DNA of 64,000 bases from Vibrio algarum (GTDB taxonomy: Bacteria > Pseudomonadota > Gammaproteobacteria > Enterobacterales > Vibrionaceae), in contig NZ_JAQLOI010000001.1 in NCBI RefSeq assembly GCF_028204155.1, positions 1,798,001 to 1,862,000 of the forward strand. The letters are read 5' to 3'. A program made the position numbers and the translations under genes. The notes beneath the pieces were generated by a model. That model had not been told where the DNA came from. It saw nothing but the letters and a program-made list of their open reading frames with translations, and made no database searches. This document shows, piece by piece, positions 1-9,066 of the stretch. Within the stretch, counting starts at the first letter, position 1. Each line of letters starts with the position of its first letter.

Positions 1-276
1 ATCACTTCTGAGAAAGACTCGGCCTTAGAAACGTTATCACATTGGTACGGCTTGCATCCAAGCTTAACATCTGAGTATCGATCATTCGAACTCACGGGTA
101 AGAGAAAGTACGGGGATTCTTCCGATAATATAAAAACGGGCAAAATAAATGCGTCCACCAATGCGTATCAGGATATTGTTATTGACAAGAAACTATTAGA
201 TAAATGCAATGAAATTTACGATACCGTTAGAAGAGAGATAATCGATCTTGCTGAAGATTCGATGTTAGAGAAGTAA
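1..276 (+). CDS. C-terminal part of a probable sulfotransferase (5' end outside window)
   Basis: The reading frame is open from base 1 to a TAA at 274-276 with no stop, so only the last 91 residues of a longer protein are present. An internal ATG at 52 is unlikely to be the real start. The tail has a short KRKYGDSSDNIK stretch followed by a charged helix (KKLLDKCNEIYDTVRREI), which resembles the C-terminal end of sulfotransferase-family proteins. Sulfotransferases are common in exosortase A polysaccharide loci, so the context fits. The P-loop that would prove the family lies upstream of the window, so the family call is an inference. Confidence 0.4.
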   Translation: MTSEKDSALETLSHWYGLHPSLTSEYRSFELTGKRKYGDSSDNIKTGKINASTNAYQDIVIDKKLLDKCNEIYDTVRREIIDLAEDSMLEK

Positions 277-439
277 AGGATTTAGTGGCATTCCGAATCT
301 TTGATGTGAGCAAAAAACAACGAAAAGTTATCGTAGTAGAGACCTAATAGCGACCTAGGTTTCATGTGGTTGACTCAGATGGGTTGTATATGATTGGCCT
401 GTTATCATGGATAGAAGTTTAACTGAGAAGAAGCGTTAA

Positions 440-1564
440 ATGGAAAAGGTACATATTTGTCATTTAGTTTACAGTTTTGATGTAGGTGGTTTAGAAAGGG
501 TAATAGCCAACTGTATTAATCAACTGGATAGAGAAAGGTTCTCTCATTCCATCATTGCATTGACAAGTGTAGGGGCGTTTATTAGAGAGATAGATAGCCC
601 AGTTAAACATTATTCGTTGGAGAAGCGTATTGGCAACGATTTTTCATCCCATCTTAAGCTTTTTAAGTTGTTGAGAAAAATAAAACCAGATGTTCTTCAT
701 TCTTATAATTTAGCGACTATCGAGTACCATTGGATGGCCCTTTTGGCGGGTGTTAAATACCGAGTTCACGCTGAGCATGGCAGAGACACTTATGATCCGG
801 ACGGTAAAGTAAATAAATACAAACTAATAAGACGGATATGTTCACCAATCATCCACAAAATTATCGCTGTTTCAGATGATTTACTTCAGTGGTTGCAAAG
901 CGATGTAAGGATACCAGAGAAAAAACTGGCTCTCGTTAGAAATGGTGTTGACACGGTTTATTTTAATAAAAATTCAATTCCTGTTACTGACATTAGTAAA
1001 GAAGAATTTAGGTTTGTATTTGGGCATGTGGCTCGATTACACGGTATAAAAAATCAAACTTTACTGATTAATAGTTTTTTAAGTGCGTGTGAAAGGGACA
1101 GTAAGTTTTGTGAAAATTGTGGCTTAGTTCTGGTTGGTGACGGACCGGATAAAACGCTTTTAGAGAACCTTGTGAAAGATAATAACGTATTGAAGGATAA
1201 GGTTAAGTTTACAGGTGCCCAACAAAATGTCAGAAGTCATTATGCGAGTTTTGATGTTTTTGTCATGTCTTCTGTCGCTGAAGGTATCCCCATGACGCTT
1301 CTCGAATCCATGTCAATGTCTGTTCCCCATATAGTGACAAGTGTAGGTGGTATTCAAGAAGTCATTGTACAAAATGAGACTGGGCTAGCGGTAGGTTCGA
1401 ATGACCAAGCCTCTATGACTGATGCAATGCTCGCGATGTTTGCTAGTTGCGAAAATAGAGCCAGTATGTCATTTGCATCTCGAACAAGAATAACGTCACA
1501 GTTTAGTCAGAGTAAAATGGTAGCAGATTATGCCGCAATTTATCTAAAACAAGAGATGAACTAG
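440..1564 (+). CDS. GT4 glycosyltransferase, XrtA-associated (TIGR03088-like)
   Basis: A 374-residue GT-B glycosyltransferase of the GT4 family. The N-terminus HLVYSFDVGGLE and the HAEHGRD segment near residue 110 match the pattern of the sugar transferases tied to exosortase A loci (TIGR03088). The C-terminal nucleotide-sugar site shows GDGPDK near residue 232 and SVAEGIPMTLLESMS near residue 278, with the usual EX7E glutamates. It probably adds one sugar to the lipid-linked repeat unit at the cytoplasmic face of the inner membrane. The start has an AGAAG ribosome site a few bases upstream. A 29-codon ORF begins three bases after the stop. Donor and acceptor cannot be read from sequence. Confidence 0.85.
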   Translation: MEKVHICHLVYSFDVGGLERVIANCINQLDRERFSHSIIALTSVGAFIREIDSPVKHYSLEKRIGNDFSSHLKLFKLLRKIKPDVLHSYNLATIEYHWMALLAGVKYRVHAEHGRDTYDPDGKVNKYKLIRRICSPIIHKIIAVSDDLLQWLQSDVRIPEKKLALVRNGVDTVYFNKNSIPVTDISKEEFRFVFGHVARLHGIKNQTLLINSFLSACERDSKFCENCGLVLVGDGPDKTLLENLVKDNNVLKDKVKFTGAQQNVRSHYASFDVFVMSSVAEGIPMTLLESMSMSVPHIVTSVGGIQEVIVQNETGLAVGSNDQASMTDAMLAMFASCENRASMSFASRTRITSQFSQSKMVADYAAIYLKQEMN

Positions 1565-1566
1565 AG

Positions 1567-1656
1567 ATGGAAAGCTTATTATTTGCAGGGTGTTTAGTCG
1601 TGCTCGTTTTTATGACATATAAGTTCTCTAAGAAAGATAACGGAGAGGATAGTTAA
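1567..1656 (+). CDS. Small predicted single-pass membrane protein (29 aa)
   Basis: A 29-codon ORF sits exactly between the glycosyltransferase stop (1564) and the TTG start of the O-antigen ligase (1657), with essentially no untranslated spacing on either side. The product is one hydrophobic helix (LLFAGCLVVLVFMTY) followed by a charged tail (KFSKKDNGEDS). The tight packing and membrane-anchor architecture suggest a real translated gene coupled to its neighbours, perhaps an accessory subunit of the ligase. I do not recognise a family. Its shortness means it could still be chance. Confidence 0.4.
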   Translation: MESLLFAGCLVVLVFMTYKFSKKDNGEDS

Positions 1657-2977
1657 TTGCGGGATCTGATTTTTGTTGCAGCGTTTCTAATATTACTCTT
1701 TTTTCTATTAGAAAGCCTTTTATTTCTGTCTCGTTATGGTTGTGGTCTGGCCTGTTTGTTCCCATCTATTGGTTATATGGTTTTGGGACCTCATTCAGTT
1801 ACAACGCGATTTTTGCGGCTGTAACGATCATTTCCTACCTATTTGTATTGAAAAAAAACCAAGGTTTCAGCTAACTGGTGTTTTCTTACCCGTCATGTTG
1901 TTTTATTTCCATACGACGATTTCAAGCGTTTTAACTATCGCTTTACCTGAGTTTGTCTGGCGAACGTGGCAAGACTTTTCCAAAGTTATACTACTTTTTA
2001 TAATGACCTGTCTCATTTTGCGTAAACAACATCATTTTGATTTCTTTATCTGGGCAATTGTTCTTTCTGTTGGCTTTTACGGTTCTGTAGAAGGGCTAAA
2101 ATTCCTTGCCTCCGGTGGGGGTCATAACATTGCCGGACCAAAGGGACATCTTATTCACGATAACAATCATTTGGCGTTGGCACTTTGTATGACGTTACCT
2201 TTAATTATCTATCTAAGTGAAGTGACCAAGGAAAAAATAATTAAGTTGGCGCTTTACGGTATGTTGATTGTCTGTATTTTCGCAATCCTAGGTACCTTTT
2301 CGAGAGGAGGGTTTTTAGGATTAGTCGTGGTCAGTGCTTATTTTTGGTACAAAAGTAAAAGCAGATTAAGAAACCTTATCATTATTTTATTTGTCACTTC
2401 GATTACGGTTGCTTTTGTGCTTCCAGAACGCTGGTTTAACAGAATGGACACGATTGAAACGGCGGTGGTGGAAGATAGTTCATTCTTAGGCAGATTGAAC
2501 TCGTGGAAAATACACACATTAATGGCCATTGACAGACCCTTAATAGGCGGTGGTTTTAAAGCCTGCCAGTTTGGCTATATATGGAGAAGATTGGCTTTAG
2601 ATATCGATACACTGGATTTCATTGAAACGCCTCCTCCAAGTAATAAGGGTTTAGCGGCGCACAGTATCTATTTTCAGGTATTGGGTGACCACGGATTTAC
2701 CGGCCTCTTATTGTTTTTATCAATGTTGGCAACATCCTTTTTTAAACTAAATGGTATCGTAAAATATTATAGAAAGAGATTTAAAGAAAAAAGGCATTGG
2801 GCTGGACGACTTGCTGAGATGACACGATTATCCTTGCTTGCGTATGGGAGTGCAGGTGCGGCGTTATCTATGGCCTATTTTGAACTGATTTATGCAATAT
2901 TAGCCTTAACGGTCTGTTTAACCCTTGTACAACAATCTGAAGTGAATCGGGATAAAGATGCAGTTAAATTGGGTTAA
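1657..2977 (+). pseudogene. O-antigen ligase/polymerase, XrtA-associated (Wzy/WaaL-like); two frameshifts as sequenced
   Basis: Polytopic inner-membrane protein of the putative O-glycosylation ligase family linked to exosortase A (TIGR03097), expected to polymerise or ligate the polysaccharide at the periplasmic face. The TTG at 1657 gives the typical MRDLIFVA N-terminus. The frame is lost at a 6-T run (1699-1704) and again at an 8-A run (1851-1858). Adding one base to each run restores a continuous protein of about 440 residues, the normal family length. The longest uninterrupted piece begins at 1736 and carries the periplasmic loop (HDNNHLALAL near 2158, FSRGG near 2300, LGRLNSWK near 2490). 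Both breaks are one-base losses in homopolymers and may be sequencing errors. Confidence 0.75.
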
Positions 2978-3004
2978 TCACCGCACTATCAGTTGGGAAT
3001 CAAA

Positions 3005-4504
3005 ATGAGCGATAAAGTTCAAAATATCTTAAAGGCTTCATTTTGGGTCCTAGCGGTATCATGGTATTCAAGAGTATTATCTATGCTGACCGTGATAATT
3101 CTAGCGAGAAATCTCGATAAACACGACTTTGGCATCTTAGCAGGGTGCTTTGTGATTCAAAGCTTTTTTAATGCGATCGCAAGTACAGGCGTTAGAGAGT
3201 TCATATTAAGAAAAGAGACAATAACGGCTGAAGATATTAATGCCGCATGGACAATTCACGTTTCAACCCGTCTATTAATGGCGCTGTCAATATTTGGTCT
3301 GTCAGGCTACGCCGCCGATTTTATGAAGATTCCTGAAATTGGGCTTTTATTAAAAGTGATGTCACTTTCCGCCGTTTTTCAAGGTTTTCAAAATCTAGCC
3401 ATATATATCGATATGAAAAAGCTTCGATATTCAAAACCATCGTTACTAGGAGCAATATCTAAGTCAGTGGCAAGTACCACCTCAATTTCATTAGCCATCA
3501 TTTATCAAAGTTACTGGGCCGTGGTTGTTTCTGAGGTTCTGTTTCACGCGGTCTATACAATTGGTACCCATGTTGCTTATAAACACAAATTGAAATTTGT
3601 CAGCAAAAACGTTTTTGAACAGTGGCAATTTTCAAAGTGGATTATTTTAAAAGGTATTGTTGGTTATATTAAAGCGGCGTTTGATAAAATAATAGTGAGT
3701 CGAAACTACCCTTTAGGTGATTTAGGTCTCTATAACTTTTCTATGGAAGCGGCAACGACAGCGTCTAAATTTATCATTCAGCCTTTAAATAAGCTTATTT
3801 ACCCTAGTCTATCTGATTATGTTAATGATAAGCGGGTATTGGTCGACAAGGTGAATAAATCCCTATTGGTACTTTCTTGCGTGTACATACCTATAGTGTT
3901 TGGAGGGGTGTATTTATCAGATATTTTAGTTCCGGTAGTGTTCGGTAGTAAGTGGAGTGAAGCGGTACCTCTGTTTAATATTTTTTTACCCATGACGTTT
4001 GCAGGAATTTTGGTAAGCGCGCTTACCAATGTTTATACATTAACGGGCAAAGTTAAGCAGCAATTTTGGTATGAAGTAATCACTTCAATACTGTTTTTAA
4101 TGGTTATGGTGCCAGCGTCTACGTTACCTTTGCTAGATTTCGCCTTATGTAGGCAGCTAGTGCCATATGTATTATTATTGACCATTATGCTTGCTCTGCA
4201 AAGAACGCTCCCAATATCAATATTTAAATTACTGAAATTATTGTTTATTCCCTTAATGTGTTCTTTATTCATGATATTGTTGCTCAGATTTTTTTCGCAG
4301 TTGGTCACTATAGATAATGACATTGTGTTCTTACTGGTCTCTATATGTATAGGTGCGCTAGCTTATATTGTTGCTTTGGTAACAATGGTGGTTTTATCTA
4401 AAGGAATAGTGCCAGAAAATGATTTTCTATATAAGAATTTCATTTTGGGGTTTATTGGTGTGAGTAAACGAAAACTGGAACAAAAGCGGGCTAAAAATGG
4501 GTGA
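3005..4504 (+). CDS. Wzx-like polysaccharide flippase (MATE/MOP superfamily)
   Basis: A protein of about 499 residues with roughly a dozen hydrophobic segments, of the lipopolysaccharide biosynthesis/oligosaccharide translocase type (PST family, RfbX/Wzx-like). The N-terminal SFWVLAVSWYSRVLSM and the ARNLDKHDFGILAG turn are characteristic. It would flip the undecaprenyl-linked repeat unit to the periplasm for the ligase encoded just upstream. The ATG at 3005 is preferred over an in-frame TTG at 2993 because GGGA precedes it at a good distance. The 3' end overlaps the next gene by eight bases, indicating translational coupling. Confidence 0.85.
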   Translation: MSDKVQNILKASFWVLAVSWYSRVLSMLTVIILARNLDKHDFGILAGCFVIQSFFNAIASTGVREFILRKETITAEDINAAWTIHVSTRLLMALSIFGLSGYAADFMKIPEIGLLLKVMSLSAVFQGFQNLAIYIDMKKLRYSKPSLLGAISKSVASTTSISLAIIYQSYWAVVVSEVLFHAVYTIGTHVAYKHKLKFVSKNVFEQWQFSKWIILKGIVGYIKAAFDKIIVSRNYPLGDLGLYNFSMEAATTASKFIIQPLNKLIYPSLSDYVNDKRVLVDKVNKSLLVLSCVYIPIVFGGVYLSDILVPVVFGSKWSEAVPLFNIFLPMTFAGILVSALTNVYTLTGKVKQQFWYEVITSILFLMVMVPASTLPLLDFALCRQLVPYVLLLTIMLALQRTLPISIFKLLKLLFIPLMCSLFMILLLRFFSQLVTIDNDIVFLLVSICIGALAYIVALVTMVVLSKGIVPENDFLYKNFILGFIGVSKRKLEQKRAKNG

Positions 4505-5393
4505 CAACAAGCATAAGGTACAGGGAGATACCCATTATAACAGTGCGATACTTGTTATCTTATATAACAAGGAGATAAAAGAGAGCAAAACACTCTCTAC
4601 GTTAGCTGACTGTCAATTTGATTGGGGAAACGACAAGTTAGTGATATGGAATAATGGCCCTAAGTTGCTCGGAAACAGAACTGATGCTCTGTCATTTAAT
4701 TTCAGTCTTGAAGTTGAAGTGGTGGAGACAATAGAAAATAGATCTTTATCATCCATTTACAATAGTTTTATAGCAAATAATTGCTCAGAGCGATACGTAC
4801 TTCTGGATGATGATACCGCGATTGCGCCTAGCTACCTTAATTCTATTAATAAAGTGAATTTTGAGTCCGGCGGAGTTCCAATTATTGCTCATGGCGGCAT
4901 AAGGCAGGAGCCCGTGATTAATGGCAAAGTTTTTAGAGGTGAACCGTTTGAAAGCGTAACTTCTATGGTAACTATTACCGGTATAGGATCTGGCTTGGTT
5001 TTAGGGGCGGGGCTATTAAAAACCATTGAGAAGAAATACAAAACCGTTTTTGATGAGCGGTTTATACTATATGGTGTCGATGCCACTTTTTTTCATCGAG
5101 TTAATGCAATGTACTTAGCGGACCGTTTTGACGTATTACCCATTCTCAACCACTCGCTCTCAAGGCTAGAAAACGAATCTAATGAAGTGACGACCTTTAG
5201 AGTGATTGAGAGGGCTAACGCACACGCATTGATTTTAAAGTTTTATAAATCCCCATATATGGCCTGGAAGACGGCATTACTCTACTCATTTAAATACTTT
5301 GTTAAAAGAGTATTTAGAATAGAGGATGATTTACACCAAAAGCATTTTATTCGAGCATTTTTAAAGGGAAAACACTATCGAGATAAGAGATAG
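4497..5393 (+). CDS. GT2-like (GT-A fold) glycosyltransferase
   Basis: A 298-residue protein that begins with a GT-A style strand (AILVILYNKE) and carries a DDDT motif near residue 103 in YVLLDDDTAI, the likely metal and nucleotide-sugar binding DXD. A second acidic region (ERFILYGVDATFF) near residue 200 resembles the catalytic ED/D segment of family 2 enzymes. It overlaps the flippase stop and is part of the same rightward group. It presumably acts at the cytoplasmic face in repeat-unit assembly. Sugar specificity is unknown. Confidence 0.7.
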   Translation: MGDNKHKVQGDTHYNSAILVILYNKEIKESKTLSTLADCQFDWGNDKLVIWNNGPKLLGNRTDALSFNFSLEVEVVETIENRSLSSIYNSFIANNCSERYVLLDDDTAIAPSYLNSINKVNFESGGVPIIAHGGIRQEPVINGKVFRGEPFESVTSMVTITGIGSGLVLGAGLLKTIEKKYKTVFDERFILYGVDATFFHRVNAMYLADRFDVLPILNHSLSRLENESNEVTTFRVIERANAHALILKFYKSPYMAWKTALLYSFKYFVKRVFRIEDDLHQKHFIRAFLKGKHYRDKR

Positions 5394-5518
5394 TTGTAGT
5401 AGGGCTATTTGTTATTTCGACAATAAGAGATGGATCTATTTAGGTGGTAATGTAATGCAAAGACAAAAAGTTACGGGATTAAGACAATTATTCTTCATTT
5501 TAGGAAAGGATGCTTGAT

Positions 5519-6427
5519 ATGACTATTTTACATGCAGATGATGATATAGATCCAAAGAGTGAACGTGCAAGGTTTCTTTTTGCCCGAGGTGGGTGGCCTG
5601 CTTTCCATCGTATTAATTTTGATATTGACTTAATCTTTAGCGCCGCTGAAGAATGGAAACGGGATCTAGAAGGCTTGGATAAAGCTTGGCTGGTATGGAA
5701 CGCTCATGATGATTGGTGTTCTGTTCAGCAGAGGTTAGTGGAGAGTGTTGGTTGGACGCCGCTCGTTGGCTGTGATCCACGCGTTGGTAAACCCACAAAC
5801 CTTTCAAAAAACGCGATATTTTACGATTTTAATAAAACATTGAAGTTGCCTTTTTTGCACCCCGTTTTTGTATTGGAATTTGTGTTTTTGTTTATCGATA
5901 AATTGGCTTTTTGGCACTCGGATTTACTGCTTCCTACTGAGAAAATGCAGACGTTAGCTGACCTTTTTGATGAATTGGAAGATGGGCAAACTTGTGCAGT
6001 AAAGCATTGGCACAAGAAAAGGTTTTGGCGAAAACCGCAAAGAGCCTGGGAACTCGTCGGCTGTACGACAAAAAACGCGTCTTTGAACCAATACGAAGTT
6101 GGTTCGGGTTGGTGGAGCAATATATACGCGCATATAAATTGCCCAGATGAGAAAGAGGCCATATATAGAAAGAATAAGGTTAACTGGGACCATGGGGCGG
6201 GGATTAAATATTGGAAAGATAGATACGGTGGTGATTTAAAGTACATACCTTTGGAATATGTAGAAAAAGGCCATTTTTCACCCACCTCCCACCCCAAACT
6301 TTTTGCAAGACAGAAACATGCTATAGGCAGGGATTTAAATAGTCAGTTAGACTCTCAAACGGGAGTGACCGCAGCATGTAATTTAGTCGGTCTAGACTAC
6401 ATCAAATTAATGAGTGATTATGAATAA
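5519..6427 (+). CDS. Hypothetical protein in polysaccharide locus, possible glycosyltransferase-like
   Basis: About 302 residues with no family I can name. I chose the ATG at 5519 because AGGAAAGGA ends eight bases upstream; an ATG at 5510 lies inside that ribosome site. Visible features are a tryptophan-rich N-terminal half (ARGGWPAF, KAWLVWNAHDDW), a hydrophobic stretch around residues 112-130, and an aromatic/His-rich middle (KHWHKKRFW, GSGWWSNIY). There is no signal peptide and no clear nucleotide-binding loop. Its position among glycosyltransferases suggests a sugar-modifying role, but this is inference from context only. Confidence 0.55.
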   Translation: MTILHADDDIDPKSERARFLFARGGWPAFHRINFDIDLIFSAAEEWKRDLEGLDKAWLVWNAHDDWCSVQQRLVESVGWTPLVGCDPRVGKPTNLSKNAIFYDFNKTLKLPFLHPVFVLEFVFLFIDKLAFWHSDLLLPTEKMQTLADLFDELEDGQTCAVKHWHKKRFWRKPQRAWELVGCTTKNASLNQYEVGSGWWSNIYAHINCPDEKEAIYRKNKVNWDHGAGIKYWKDRYGGDLKYIPLEYVEKGHFSPTSHPKLFARQKHAIGRDLNSQLDSQTGVTAACNLVGLDYIKLMSDYE

Positions 6428-6486
6428 CGTAAGGGCTTTTAAGCTGATAAGAATACAATTGTAGACGTAATGCTTAGGTAATAGAT

Positions 6487-7209
6487 ATGAAAAAAGTAGT
6501 TTATACAGTTATTTCTTCTGGTTACGATAGGTTAAGGGCAGTACCAAGCCCTCAGCGAGATATCGATTTTTTTGTTATCTCCGATGATAATATCGACGTA
6601 CCTGAAGGATGGAAACTGATAGAAAAAGAGAAACAAAAAGACCCAATATTATTTAATCGATTTTATAAAATTAACCCTTATACTCTTTTTACAGATTATG
6701 ATTACTCTATTTATATTGACTCCCACTTAGAGGTTACATCGGATTTGAACCCATTATTTGATGACTGTATAAAAAGTGAAAAGGGGATCGCTATGTATGA
6801 TCATCCGGAAAGAGATTGTGCTTATGAGGAAGCAGAAAAAATAAAAGAGCTTGGATATGCGCATTATGGCTTGGTTAATCGACAAATGAATCGATATCGT
6901 GCGGAAGGTTTTAATCGGTTGTTTTTGAAGCAGGCAAATATTATATTTAGGTCGCATGAAGATAACGGTGTCATACATGCGATGGAAATATGGTGGGAAG
7001 AATTTATAAATGGTGCTCGTCGAGATCAACTCTCTTTTGCCTACTCCTGTTTGAAGTCTGGCTGTGATGTGCTGGCTTTAGGCAGGCATGATGCATGGTA
7101 TGGAAACAAATACTTTAAGCACCACGGGCACCTTAGAAAAAATCGATCTAAGAATCTTAAGTGGAAGATAATTAACAAATTGGCTAGATTAGTGAAACTT
7201 GATCAATAA
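6487..7209 (+). CDS. DUF616/TOD1-like glycosyltransferase
   Basis: A 240-residue protein with the pattern of the DUF616 (TOD1/MUCI70-type) glycosyltransferase family: an N-terminal YTVISSGYDRL strand-turn, a DIDFFVISDD segment, a conserved RFYKINPYTLF helix, and the DXD-like IYIDSHLEV near residue 78. The C-terminal part has AMYDHPERDC and RRDQLSFAY, also family-like. It is the last gene of the rightward group and faces the end of the leftward operon. It probably acts in cytoplasmic repeat-unit assembly; substrates are unknown. Confidence 0.65.
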   Translation: MKKVVYTVISSGYDRLRAVPSPQRDIDFFVISDDNIDVPEGWKLIEKEKQKDPILFNRFYKINPYTLFTDYDYSIYIDSHLEVTSDLNPLFDDCIKSEKGIAMYDHPERDCAYEEAEKIKELGYAHYGLVNRQMNRYRAEGFNRLFLKQANIIFRSHEDNGVIHAMEIWWEEFINGARRDQLSFAYSCLKSGCDVLALGRHDAWYGNKYFKHHGHLRKNRSKNLKWKIINKLARLVKLDQ

Positions 7210-7210
7210 A

Positions 7211-7224
7211 TTAACAGCTGTTAA
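7211..7224. repeat. 14-bp perfect palindrome in convergent intergenic region
   Basis: TTAACAGCTGTTAA lies just after the stop of the DUF616-like gene, between convergent transcription units. It could form a short stem but has no following T-run, so it is not a typical terminator. The function is unknown. Confidence 0.3.
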
Positions 7225-7316
7225 CTCTAATCGTGTGCGCAAAGTAGGCCGATAAATTCTATTATGAGCGCAAAGCATATAAATTATATAACGTCTACTA
7301 GACGCAAATAGTATGT

Positions 7317-8394
7317 TTAAAGGAACTTAGCCGATTTGTTTTTTATTTTTTGCAATAGTTCATACACCTGTAATTTTATTAAAATGCTGGTGATTACCGG
7401 GATGCGGTGATATTGGGTTTTCTTAGCAATGGAGATGTATTCTCTTGTGACTAATTCAATTGATAGTGCTTCTTTGTGTTTTTCTGATATCTTTACAATT
7501 TCCTTATAGTATTCTTCAGAAAACCAACGTTCTTGTTCTTCGATTGAAGGTATTTCCAGACCCATTTTTAAAAACAACTGGTAGGCGTATGAGTTTTTCG
7601 GTGCAGCAAATGGTATGCGATTAAAAATAAATTGTTGAGACTTTGTTGCTGGTTTTATCATATGTCTAAATGTACTGTCTTTAGTATCAAAAGCACATTT
7701 GCATTGCTTCATGTATAAATTTTGTTTTTTTCAGTCCATTGCTCTAGTCTTAAACCATTAATAATAATAATTCCATCTTTCTCGGTTATATGACAGTGTC
7801 CAACTCGACGTTCGATTTCTGCTACAGTTTCGGACTGTTTTTTATTGAAATAGAAGATGTTAGTTAGAGCAACAATAGGGTATTTGAAAGCATTATCCTT
7901 TAGCGTTTCTAGTAGTGCAGGAATATACTCTATTTGCCCAATCCATAGAATGTTACCTTTTTCAATATACTTTCGTTTATCACCGATATCAAATTTCAAG
8001 TAGTGCTCAACATTAAAAATTGCATGGGCGTAAGGTCTTAAATACTCTCTTATTGTTTCATTATGTATGACAATAGTATCAAACAAAGATATTATGCTTC
8101 GCTTATGATGTATTTCTTCTTTGCTTGAAAAAATGTCTACAGGAACGAATATCAATTTCTTTTTATCTTTTTTCTTTTTAACTATCCATTCGAGGCTAGG
8201 TAGAAATTTAATAATAAAAATGATATTTCCTCTTGTTTCTGATGCGAAATTTTCAAACGTATCTGTATCATTATAGCCTATTTTTTTAGGTGTGTTGCTA
8301 TGTCTTCTGCTACCCATTTGAATGAAGGATACCCAGTTTTTGGGCCAAAACTGATTGAAATGTTGTGTGCTTTTTCTTTATTATCATGGCTCAT
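7317..8394 (-). pseudogene. Glycosyltransferase-like protein of the XrtA operon; two frameshifts as sequenced
   Basis: The sequence shows two fragments (8317-7709 and 7712-7317) plus an upstream start at 8394 (MSHDNKEKAHNISISFGPK). Adding one base to the 7-T run at 8281-8287 (poly-A in the gene) and one to the 7-T run at 7725-7731 joins them into a protein of about 359 residues. The middle region (IVIHNETIREYL, KGNILWIGQIEY) has the look of a GT-B Rossmann half and the following DTKDSTFRHMIKPATKSQQF fits a donor-site loop, so a glycosyltransferase role is plausible but unproven. It is the last gene of the leftward operon, eight bases after the acetyltransferase. Confidence 0.55.
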
Positions 8395-8402
8395 AATTAA
8401 TG

Positions 8403-8969
8403 TTATTCTTTGTGTTGTTTATTCAAAAAGTAGAAAGTTACATATGCAAGTCGAAAGCTAATCGCTATATTTTTTAAGGAAATATTCTTTTTTTCTAATG
8501 ATGATAAGTATTTTGTTTGTGTTATGCTTGAATCCAAACTAGCTCGGTATTCATCGATATTTTTAAGTACTTTTGCTGGTACACCAATAGCGACACTATT
8601 AGACGGTACATTTTTTGTAACGACAGCACCGGCACCAATCACTACGTTATCTCCTATTTTAACTCCAGGCATAATAATACAAGCATGCCCAATAAAAACG
8701 TTGTTACCAACATTAATTGGTCTAATGACATCTATTTCCGGTTCTGCTTCTCTAAAAACCCAGACGCCTCCATCATGAGTGACAAATGTGACATTGGTTA
8801 AACTTACGTGGTCACCAAGTCGAATCAAGTAAGGTTCGCTTCCCCAATTTATATTCCCTACAAACCGGCAGTTTTTACCTATAATTACGCCACTTTCTCT
8901 TGCTAGTTCTATTTCCGACTTCTTTTCCTTTACGCCAAACACTTTTTTCAAAAAACTTGTATATATCAT
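8403..8969 (-). CDS. Left-handed beta-helix (hexapeptide) acyltransferase, NodL/LacA/WcaF-like
   Basis: A 188-residue acyltransferase with imperfect hexapeptide repeats between residues 28 and 135 (VIIGKNCRFVGNI, INVGNNVFIGHACIIMPG, VKIGDNVVIGAGAVV) and the THDGG segment that normally contains the catalytic His. The end GVPAKVLKNI is typical of the O-acetyltransferase group. It probably O-acetylates a sugar of the polysaccharide using acetyl-CoA in the cytoplasm. The C-terminal extension of about 45 residues is not part of the helix. It is in the leftward operon between a GT4 gene and the GT-like gene. Confidence 0.8.
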   Translation of the reverse strand: MIYTSFLKKVFGVKEKKSEIELARESGVIIGKNCRFVGNINWGSEPYLIRLGDHVSLTNVTFVTHDGGVWVFREAEPEIDVIRPINVGNNVFIGHACIIMPGVKIGDNVVIGAGAVVTKNVPSNSVAIGVPAKVLKNIDEYRASLDSSITQTKYLSSLEKKNISLKNIAISFRLAYVTFYFLNKQHKE

Positions 8970-9066
8970 AGTTCAACCTGCCTAATATGCCTTAAAACTT
9001 TATAAAAACGTTCAAGGTGGAAACACTAAAAACTATTTGAAAGTATTACTTATTTGCTGAAGTCAA

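Noticed and set aside
5821..6297. 158-codon ORF antisense to the hypothetical gene at 5519-6427
   Set aside because: The composition is irregular and it is fully antisense to a gene with a good ribosome site; it is a shadow ORF.
7709..8317. Two independent small genes at 7317-7712 and 7709-8317
   Set aside because: Both are pieces of one gene beginning at 8394; one-base additions in two T7 runs join them into a single continuous frame.
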